From the NCBI GenBank assembly GCA_013203195.1, contig JABMQM010000413.1, positions 1 to 5,124 of the forward strand: a stretch of DNA of 5,124 nucleotides, written 5' to 3'. Position numbers and translations under genes: made by a program. Under the pieces are notes generated by a model. The model was given only the letters and a program-made list of their open reading frames with translations, did not search any database and was not told the DNA's origin. Shown here one piece after another: positions 1-5,124 of the stretch. This stretch comes from Desulfobacteraceae bacterium. Its GTDB lineage: Bacteria > Desulfobacterota > Desulfobacteria > Desulfobacterales > UBA11574. Each line of letters begins with the position of its first letter. The first letter of the stretch is position 1.

Positions 1-25
1 AACGGGCATAACGGGCAAACGGGCA
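1..25. repeat. Short tandem repeat, three copies of AACGGGCA
   Basis: The octamer AACGGGCA occurs at 1-8, 10-17 and 18-25. The last two copies abut and the first two are separated by one T. On the minus strand, the transcription direction of both genes, it reads TGCCCGTT. It lies about 40 bases past the aminotransferase stop codon and touches the window edge, so the array may be longer. No function is evident. Confidence 0.75.
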
Positions 26-34
26 CAACTTTGT

Positions 35-68
35 AACTTTAGCTCACTTTAAACTTTAGTTCACTTCA
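35..68 (+). repeat. Two tandem 17-bp units (AACTTTAGNTCACTTYA) at the aminotransferase 3' end
   Basis: Two adjacent 17-bp units, 35-51 and 52-68, differ at only two positions. A partial unit, AACTTTGT, precedes them at 27-34. The second unit contains the aminotransferase stop codon (66-68, TGA on the minus strand). The same tract recurs downstream of dnaE: 34-75 matches 1374-1415 at 39 of 42 positions. An inverted relative lies upstream of dnaE, where 37-56 is an exact 20-base reverse-complement match to 5033-5052. This is a dispersed repeat family; its function is unknown. Confidence 0.85.
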
Positions 69-1208
69 AACTCTTGTAGCGTAGAACGCCTTAATCTTTT
101 CCACCACATAGGCCTGCTGATCATCAGACATCTCGGGATATACAGGCAGGGCCAGGGTGTGGCCGGCGGCGTGTTCGGCTGCAGGGAAGTCCCCTTTTTT
201 GTAATTCAGTTCCAAAAAGCATTCCTGTAAATGCAGAGGGAGCGGATAGTATACCTCCGTGCCGATGCCGGCATCATTCAAAAACCTGCGCAGCTCGTCT
301 CTTTTGGCCTTGACGCTGATGACAAACTGATTATACACGTGGCGGTCCTGGCTTTCAGCAGGAATCCGGACGACATCATCAAGTCGGGCTAAAGTAAATA
401 ATTCTCTGTATTTGCGTGCGTTTTCCCGGCGGGCATAAGTCCAGTCTTCAAGATATTTCAACTTTACACAAATAACGGCCGCCTGCAGTGCGTCCAGCCT
501 GAAATTTCCGCCTATTAGCGGATGATAATATTTAGGGCCGGAACCATGAACCCGCAGCGTGCGCACTTTATCGTAAAATTCGTCTGTATTTGTTGTGACA
601 GCCCCTCCATCACCAAAAGCGCCCAGATTTTTGGAAGGAAAAAATGAAAAGCAGCCGAAATCACCCATGGAGCCTGCCCGCCGCCCTCGGTATTCGGCCC
701 CGATGGCCTGGGCGGCATCCTCTATAACCACAAGATTGTTGTCAGCGGCAACCTTTAAGATTGGATCCATGGTCGCACACTGGCCATAGAGATGGACCGG
801 AATAACGGCTTTAAGACTTGCCGACTCCGCGCTGGTCATAGCAGATAAGAGACTTTCTAAATGTTCGCAGGAGATATTATAAGTATCAGGATCAATATCG
901 ACAAAAATCGGTCTGGCCCCTGTTCGGGTTATGGACCCGGCTGTTGCAAAAAAAGTATAGGGTGTTGTAATAACAGTGTCTCCCGGTCCGATTTCAGCGG
1001 CCATCAGTGCAATCAGCAGCGCATCAGTTCCGGATGAAACGCCCACGGCGTGCTTTGAAGAGCAATAGGCAGCAATCTCCTTTTCAAGCCTCTCAACCCG
1101 GGGGCCAAGGATAAAATACTGGCTCTCAAAGACTTCATCCGTTACTTTCAGGATCTCTGCCCTGATGGTTTGATACTGAGCTTTCAAGTCGAGTAAAGGT
1201 ACTTGCAT
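66..1208 (-). CDS. DegT/DnrJ/EryC1/StrS family PLP-dependent sugar aminotransferase
   Basis: This is a complete 380-residue protein, a usual length for the family. These cytoplasmic fold-type I enzymes transfer an amino group, usually from glutamate, to a keto-sugar nucleotide for O-antigen, capsule or glycan synthesis. It opens with the family N-terminus VPLLDLKAQY, which supports the ATG at 1208. SGTDAL (59-64) is a cofactor-phosphate region. EDAAQ (163-167) carries Asp164, which contacts the pyridine nitrogen, and Gln167. SFFPSKNLG (188-196) carries Lys193, the expected Schiff-base lysine, followed by GDGG (199-202). GGNFRLDALQAA (233-244) is also conserved. The segments IPVHLYGQCATMDPI and VIEDAAQAIGAEYRGRRAG resemble WbpE- and FdtB-like enzymes, which aminate C3 of UDP- or dTDP-3-keto sugars. 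The substrate cannot be fixed without neighbouring sugar genes, so no symbol is given. The Shine-Dalgarno is weak: GGGA about 10 bases before the ATG. The last codons and the stop lie inside a dispersed repeat. Confidence 0.95.
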   Translation of the reverse strand: MQVPLLDLKAQYQTIRAEILKVTDEVFESQYFILGPRVERLEKEIAAYCSSKHAVGVSSGTDALLIALMAAEIGPGDTVITTPYTFFATAGSITRTGARPIFVDIDPDTYNISCEHLESLLSAMTSAESASLKAVIPVHLYGQCATMDPILKVAADNNLVVIEDAAQAIGAEYRGRRAGSMGDFGCFSFFPSKNLGAFGDGGAVTTNTDEFYDKVRTLRVHGSGPKYYHPLIGGNFRLDALQAAVICVKLKYLEDWTYARRENARKYRELFTLARLDDVVRIPAESQDRHVYNQFVISVKAKRDELRRFLNDAGIGTEVYYPLPLHLQECFLELNYKKGDFPAAEHAAGHTLALPVYPEMSDDQQAYVVEKIKAFYATRV

Positions 1209-1231
1209 TTGTGCTTTTTCCCGTAAAAAAA

Positions 1232-1237
1232 GTTATA
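1232..1237 (-). promoter_or_regulatory. Possible -10 box for the aminotransferase gene
   Basis: On the minus strand the hexamer TATAAC, five of six matches to the sigma-70 -10 consensus, lies 23 bases before the ATG. It would give a leader of roughly 15-18 bases. No good -35 hexamer sits 16-18 bases further upstream; a GC-rich hairpin region lies there instead. This is a weak candidate based on one motif. Confidence 0.25.
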
Positions 1238-1239
1238 AA

Positions 1240-1286
1240 TGATCCTGTCCCAGGGGATCAGGCTTTGGTTTGCCCCTGAAAGGGGC
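1240..1286. other. Two adjacent inverted repeats (hairpins) in the intergenic gap
   Basis: The first hairpin pairs TGATCC (1240-1245) with GGATCA (1255-1260). An alternative pairs CCTG (1244-1247) with CAGG (1251-1254). The second is the perfect stem GCCCCT (1272-1277) and AGGGGC (1281-1286) around a GAA loop. It is nested in a longer pairing of TTTGC (1269-1273) with GCAAA (1296-1300). Neither is followed by a clear run of T on either strand, so they do not look like standard intrinsic terminators. They sit just upstream of the aminotransferase gene. The minus strand of 1285-1294, GGAGCGAAGC, resembles the core motif of the nearby palindromic element. Confidence 0.55.
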
Positions 1287-1313
1287 TTCGCTCCTGCAAA
1301 TTGGACAAGTTCG

Positions 1314-1389
1314 AAGTGACTAAAGTTATGGAGTCGCTTTGCTCCGCTGTTTTATATAATTGACAGAATTCCTTAACTTTAGATCACTT
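1314..1389. repeat. Palindromic dispersed element, copy A (MITE/REP-like)
   Basis: The ends form an inverted repeat: AAGTGACTAAAGTTA (1314-1328) pairs with 1374-1389, with one unpaired base at 1383. They enclose a 45-base core. Inside the core, GGAG (1330-1333) can pair with CTCC (1342-1345). The segment 1320-1382 aligns in reverse complement with 5057-5121 upstream of dnaE. Exact shared blocks are 13 bases (1333-1345 with 5096-5108) and 12 bases (1358-1369 with 5070-5081). It encodes no protein. It could be a non-autonomous transposable element or a REP-like sequence; the sequence alone does not decide between them. Confidence 0.75.
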
Positions 1390-1408
1390 TAAACTTTAGT
1401 TCACTTCC
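1375..1408 (+). repeat. Two tandem 17-bp units downstream of dnaE
   Basis: Units at 1375-1391 and 1392-1408 have the same AACTTTAGNTCACTTYA pattern and orientation as those at 35-68. Similarity extends over 1374-1415 (39 of 42 bases against 34-75). The first unit overlaps the right end of the palindromic element at 1314-1389. A related unit with one base deleted lies in opposite orientation at 1311-1327. The tract begins about 25 bases beyond the dnaE stop codon, so both genes in the window end at a copy of this repeat. Confidence 0.85.
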
Positions 1409-1413
1409 AGCTC

Positions 1414-1432
1414 TTTTGGAGATGATCCAAAA
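1414..1432 (-). other. Small hairpin immediately after the dnaE stop codon
   Basis: TTTTGGA (1414-1420) and TCCAAAA (1426-1432) form a perfect 7-bp inverted repeat with a 5-base loop. It starts two bases beyond the dnaE stop (1434-1436). On the minus strand the 3' arm is followed by GAGCTGG, not a T run, and the stem has little GC. It is therefore a poor intrinsic terminator, though it might help protect the transcript 3' end. The role is inferred from position only. Confidence 0.4.
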
Positions 1433-1433
1433 A

Positions 1434-4400
1434 TTACTTCCTGTTTTTTGTGTGCCTGCTCGAGTTATGCCTTATGGAAGATGTGGCCGGGCTGCAAACA
1501 GTTTCAACAGCATTATAGCCAAGCAGCCCGTTAACCTCCCGGGCCAGAGGCCGGCCGGCCTTTAATTGCAAGGTATTCGGCAGAGCGATAATCGTCTCTG
1601 TCTTTCCGGGACTCAGCAGGTGAACATACCCCTGGCATGATCCCGGATGTTTTTGAAATATTTTATGCAATTGAATCAACAATGCTTTATCCGTATTGCT
1701 AATGTCAAGATTGAATTGAATGCTTGCGCTCCAGGTCTCTTCGGCTTTTTTTATGGGTATGATTATATCCGCCAAAATTTTTGCCGAGTTTTCATCCTTT
1801 TGCAGCTGCCCCTGAACGATAATAGGATTATCATCGATAAGCAAATCATAAACTTTTACATATACTGAAGAAAAGACCACAACTTCAACCGAGCCGCGCA
1901 GATCCTCAATGGCCACAAAAGCCATCAAATCGCCCTTTTTGGTCTTGATTGTTTTGGTATTTCTGACCAGGGCGCCGATTCTGACAATTTCTCCGTCATT
2001 GCGTTCCTGCAATCCCACAGAGTCGGTATTGGTGAACTTTTCCAGTATATCCTCATGTCTGGACAATGGATGCCCGCTAATATAAAAACCCAGCGATTCT
2101 TTCTCAGACGCCAGCATCTGTTTTTCATCCCATTCTTCGATCACCGGCACCGGCGGCAAGTTGATAACCGGCCGGCTGCCCTGAATGTCAAACAATCCCA
2201 TCTGTGGATCCGACCGCTCCCTCTGGAGCCTCTGCCCATATTCAAGACTCTCTTCCAAAGACGCCGTCATCCGACTGCGGTACTGCCCGGTGGAATCAAA
2301 GGCACCGCATTTAATAAGGCTTTCGACAACACGTTTGTTCACTTTTTTCAGATCAACACGATCGCAAAATTCAAACAATGAGTTGAATTTTCCATCTTTT
2401 CTGGCCTCAATAATGCCATCAATGGCACTTTCGCCGACGTTCTTAACAGCCACAAGTCCGAATCTTATTTTTGAACCGGAAACGGTAAATTCCTTGCCGC
2501 TTTCATTGATATCCGGCGGAAGGACCTCAACGCCCTGACTGCGACATTCGGCTATATATTTGACGACGCCGTCAATGGAATGCATTTCACTGGTAAGCAG
2601 TGAAGCCATGAACTCCACGGGAAAATGTGCTTTAAGAAAGGCGGTTTGGTATGCAATCAGCGCATAGGCGGCACTATGAGACTTGTTGAACCCGTACCCC
2701 CCGAACATTTCCATGAGAGAAAAGATTTTACCGGCTTTGTCGGTTGGTATGTCTTTGGCTGTGGCACCCTGCATAAAACGCTCGCGGTGCTCGGCCATTA
2801 TCTTTGGTATTTTCTTTCCCATGGCCTTTCTCAAATCGTCGGCTTCAGCCATGGAATAATCTGCCAGGTCACCGGCAATGTTCATAACCTGTTCCTGATA
2901 AACAATAACGCCGTATGTTTCTTTAAGAATCGGTTCTAATTGGGGTACACTATATTCGACCGCTCTTTTACCATGCTTTCTTTCCACAAAATCATCCACC
3001 ATACCACTTTCAAGGGGGCCGGGACGATATAGAGCAACCAGTGCAATAACCTCATCGAAAGTTTCCGGTCTGAGCCTGACGAGCAGGTCTTTCATACCGC
3101 TGCTTTCAAGCTGGAAAACACCGGTAGTATTACCGGACGCAAGCAGACGGTAAGTGTCAGGATCATTTAAATCGAGGCTTAAAAGGTCGGGCGGGCTGCC
3201 GCCCTGTGCGGCAATAAGCGCAAGGGTACCCGCAATCACCGTCAGGTTGCGCAGGCCCAGAAAATCAAATTTCACCAGCCCTATCTTTTCGACACAGTTC
3301 ATGTCGAACTGAGTTACAACCTCACCCTTTTTGCCTTTGTAAAGCGGAAGATATTCCACCAGCGACCGGTCGGCGATGACAACACCGGCTGCATGGGTTG
3401 AGGCATGCCGCGGGAGCCCTTCGAGGACACGGCAGATGTTGATCAAATCGGCAATTTCAGGTTTCTCCCGCACCAGATCTTTAAGTCGCGGTTCCTGCTG
3501 AAGAGCTTCGTCAAGGCTGATATTTAATACATCCGGAATCATCTTGGCAATGGCATCCACCTCAAAAAGCGGAATATCCAAAGCCCGGCCTACGTCACGA
3601 ATTACGGCCCGGGTCTTGAGTTTTCCGAAAGTGATGATCTGAGCCACAGAATCATTGCCACCGTATTTATCTACCACATACTTAAAGACTTCTTCCCTTC
3701 CATTGATGCAAAAATCAACATCAATGTCCGGCATGCTTTTGCGAGCCGGGTTGAGAAAACGCTCGAAAATCAGGCCATGCTCCAAGGGATCTAGGTCCGT
3801 GATTCCGAGTGAATAGGCCACGAGGCTCCCGGCCGCCGACCCCCGGCCGGGTCCCACAGGAATATTCTGATCTTTTGCATAGCGGATAAAATCGGCCACA
3901 ATCAGAAAATAACTGGCAAAATCCATGGAATTGATGAGGCCGATTTCATACGCAATCCTTTCGATATAGGGTTTTTCATCAATATCTGGGTTCTTGGCCT
4001 TTATAATCTGCAGTTTTTTTTCCAGGCCTTGCCGGGCACTGGCTTCAAAAAGTTCCTCCAGTGTCTGTTCCGTGGGTGCTTCAAATTTGGGAAAGTGATA
4101 ATTATTAAAGTCGAATTCAAGATGACAGCGTTTGGCAATATCCACGGTGTTATCAAGGGCACCCGGATAGTTTTTGAAAGCGGCATGCATCTCGGTTTTT
4201 GATTTAAAATAAAGCTGGTCGGTTCCAAACTTTAAGCGTTGCGTGTCGTCAACGGTCTTGCCGGTCTGGATACACAAAAGTACATCATGAGCCCGAACAT
4301 CTTCCTTGTTGAGGTAATGGCAATCATTGGAGGCAACCAACGGAATGGAAAGTCTTTTGCTCATATCCAACAGCGCCTGATTCACTTCTTCCTGAACTGC

Positions 4401-4952
4401 GATACCGTTGTTTTGAACTTCAAGAAAAAAATTGCCTTCACCAAAGATGTTAAGATAAAAGCGTGCCGCTTCATCAGCCTGCTCTGGTTTGCCTTCCTGA
4501 ACGAGCCTGGGAATTGCACCGTGCAGACAGGCCGACAGACCGATAAGACCGGTGCTGTGCTGCTTTAGAACATCTTTATCTATGCGGGGTCTGTAGTAAA
4601 ATCCCTGGAGCTGGGCTATGGTGGCCAGCCGGCACAGATTGCGGTATCCCTCCTGATTTTCAGCCAGAATAATCAGGTGGGTCAGCCCTTTATTGTCCTG
4701 CGGGGTTCGATCTGAGATACTGCGAGGCGCCACATAGAATTCGCACCCTATGATCGGTTTTATTCCGGCTCTGTGGGCTTTTTGATAAAACTCTAAGATG
4801 CCAAACATGGTGCCGTGATCGGTAATGGCCACAGCTTCCATATCAAAATCACGGGCTCGTTTTAAAAGAGGATCGATCCGCAGGGCACCGTCTAAAAGAC
4901 TGTACTCGGTATGAACATGCAGATGAACAAAATCGGGGGGCGTATCTGGCAT
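1434..4952 (-). CDS. dnaE: DNA polymerase III subunit alpha (DnaE, replicative polymerase)
   Basis: This is a complete 1172-residue protein, close to the 1160 of E. coli DnaE, with no intein or break. It is the catalytic subunit of the replicative polymerase and works with the beta clamp and clamp loader. The N-terminal PHP domain starts HLHVH. By motif it keeps all nine likely metal ligands: His12, His14, Asp21, His46, Glu71, His92, Cys142, Asp210 and His212. The C-family catalytic aspartates are Asp409 and Asp411 in MPDIDVDF (407-414) and Asp563 in KFDFLGL (561-567). Other landmarks are GPGRGSAAGS (367-376), YRPGPL (642-647), YQEQVM (685-690) and GYGFNKSHSAAY (752-763). A helix-hairpin-helix region follows at about 829-851. 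QMGLF (917-921) fits the internal clamp-binding motif. The OB fold spans about 987-1065 and the tau-binding-type C-terminal domain follows. The ATG at 4952 places FVHLHVH at the usual distance. No Shine-Dalgarno is visible. Confidence 0.99.
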   Translation of the reverse strand: MPDTPPDFVHLHVHTEYSLLDGALRIDPLLKRARDFDMEAVAITDHGTMFGILEFYQKAHRAGIKPIIGCEFYVAPRSISDRTPQDNKGLTHLIILAENQEGYRNLCRLATIAQLQGFYYRPRIDKDVLKQHSTGLIGLSACLHGAIPRLVQEGKPEQADEAARFYLNIFGEGNFFLEVQNNGIAVQEEVNQALLDMSKRLSIPLVASNDCHYLNKEDVRAHDVLLCIQTGKTVDDTQRLKFGTDQLYFKSKTEMHAAFKNYPGALDNTVDIAKRCHLEFDFNNYHFPKFEAPTEQTLEELFEASARQGLEKKLQIIKAKNPDIDEKPYIERIAYEIGLINSMDFASYFLIVADFIRYAKDQNIPVGPGRGSAAGSLVAYSLGITDLDPLEHGLIFERFLNPARKSMPDIDVDFCINGREEVFKYVVDKYGGNDSVAQIITFGKLKTRAVIRDVGRALDIPLFEVDAIAKMIPDVLNISLDEALQQEPRLKDLVREKPEIADLINICRVLEGLPRHASTHAAGVVIADRSLVEYLPLYKGKKGEVVTQFDMNCVEKIGLVKFDFLGLRNLTVIAGTLALIAAQGGSPPDLLSLDLNDPDTYRLLASGNTTGVFQLESSGMKDLLVRLRPETFDEVIALVALYRPGPLESGMVDDFVERKHGKRAVEYSVPQLEPILKETYGVIVYQEQVMNIAGDLADYSMAEADDLRKAMGKKIPKIMAEHRERFMQGATAKDIPTDKAGKIFSLMEMFGGYGFNKSHSAAYALIAYQTAFLKAHFPVEFMASLLTSEMHSIDGVVKYIAECRSQGVEVLPPDINESGKEFTVSGSKIRFGLVAVKNVGESAIDGIIEARKDGKFNSLFEFCDRVDLKKVNKRVVESLIKCGAFDSTGQYRSRMTASLEESLEYGQRLQRERSDPQMGLFDIQGSRPVINLPPVPVIEEWDEKQMLASEKESLGFYISGHPLSRHEDILEKFTNTDSVGLQERNDGEIVRIGALVRNTKTIKTKKGDLMAFVAIEDLRGSVEVVVFSSVYVKVYDLLIDDNPIIVQGQLQKDENSAKILADIIIPIKKAEETWSASIQFNLDISNTDKALLIQLHKIFQKHPGSCQGYVHLLSPGKTETIIALPNTLQLKAGRPLAREVNGLLGYNAVETVCSPATSSIRHNSSRHTKNRK

Positions 4953-4955
4953 ATT

Positions 4956-4965
4956 GATTTAAATC
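4956..4965. promoter_or_regulatory. AT-rich perfect palindrome at the dnaE ribosome-binding position
   Basis: GATTTAAATC is a perfect 10-base palindrome ending three bases before the dnaE ATG. It fills the window where a Shine-Dalgarno would sit, and no purine-rich GGAG-like site is found within 20 bases upstream. It could be an operator or just AT-rich, unstructured leader that lets ribosomes load without a Shine-Dalgarno. The palindrome is directly visible; any role is a guess. Confidence 0.3.
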
Positions 4966-5032
4966 TAAAAAACTTGGTCATTTGAGATAGATCAAAGATA
5001 TCTGGCTTCGCCAATGACTTTAAAAGTGCCTT

Positions 5033-5121
5033 AAGTTTAAAGTGAGCTAAAGTGCACTAAAGCTAATGTATTCTGTCAATTTTATATGAATAAATGGAGC
5101 AAAGCGACACCTTAACTTTAG
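5033..5121. repeat. Palindromic dispersed element, copy B, with adjoining 17-bp units, upstream of dnaE
   Basis: 5057-5121 is the inverted counterpart of 1320-1382. Its ends, CTAAAGCTAA (5057-5066) and TTAACTTTAG (5112-5121), pair at nine of ten positions. The core holds the shared blocks ATTCTGTCAATT (5070-5081) and GGAGCAAAGCGAC (5096-5108). On its dnaE side, degenerate minus-strand 17-bp units include 5033-5052, an exact 20-base reverse-complement match to 37-56. The element may continue past the window end. It occupies most of the dnaE leader, so the dnaE promoter is either within or beyond it, or in the roughly 80 bases between it and the ATG. No convincing promoter was found in those 80 bases. 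Confidence 0.75.
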
Positions 5122-5124
5122 GCA

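Noticed and set aside
1..68. A CRISPR array, because of the short repeats
   Set aside because: Units are 8 and 17 bases, directly adjacent with no unique spacers, and no cas genes are present.
1272..1300. GC-rich hairpin as a rho-independent terminator between the two genes
   Set aside because: Neither strand has a T run after the stem, and on the minus strand it lies well past the dnaE end and just upstream of the aminotransferase gene.
2055..2538. Plus-strand open frames of 108 and 117 codons opposite dnaE
   Set aside because: They lie wholly within a highly conserved dnaE reading frame on the other strand, show no recognisable motifs and overlap each other in different frames; they are shadows.
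4239..4568. A 109-codon plus-strand open frame opposite the dnaE PHP domain
   Set aside because: It lies entirely within conserved dnaE coding sequence on the other strand and resembles no known protein.
66..4952. A dnaE-aminotransferase operon
   Set aside because: The gap is 225 bases and holds repeats and a possible promoter, and the functions are unrelated; co-transcription is possible but not supported by the sequence.
5051..5079. A perfect TTGACA -35 box on the minus strand (5074-5079) pointing at dnaE
   Set aside because: At the 17-base spacing the -10 hexamer is TGCACT, only three of six matches. The same TTGACA is in copy A at 1360-1365 pointing antisense to dnaE, so it is better explained as part of the repeat.

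Overview
This 5.1 kb window is an ordinary two-gene chromosomal stretch. Both genes are intact and lie on the minus strand. The upstream gene is dnaE (4952 to 1434), the catalytic alpha subunit of the replicative DNA polymerase III. The downstream gene (1208 to 66) encodes a PLP-dependent sugar aminotransferase of the DegT/DnrJ/EryC1/StrS family, resembling enzymes that make amino sugars for surface polysaccharides. The two genes share a direction, but a 225-bp repeat-rich gap separates them and they have no evident functional link.

Layout by + coordinate: 1-65 is non-coding, with a short AACGGGCA tandem and a 17-bp-unit repeat that runs into the end of the aminotransferase gene. 66-1208 is the aminotransferase. 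1209-1433 is an intergenic gap holding a possible -10 box, two hairpins, a palindromic repeat element with inverted ends, another pair of 17-bp units and a small hairpin just after the dnaE stop. 1434-4952 is dnaE. 4953-5124 is the dnaE leader, with an AT-rich palindrome where a ribosome binding site would be expected and a second, inverted copy of the palindromic element running to the window edge.

The organism is a bacterium of moderate GC. The DnaE is a standard DnaE1-type protein with a complete set of PHP metal ligands, unlike the degenerate PHP domain of E. coli. The intergenic AACTTTAG.TCACTTTA repeats suggest to me a Desulfobacterota (Desulfobacterales-like) genome. That is inference from general impression, not a database result.

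No new multi-gene system is visible. The part least explained by known genes is the family of small intergenic repeats: a 17-bp unit, plus a roughly 65-75 bp palindromic element present in two opposite copies that bracket dnaE.
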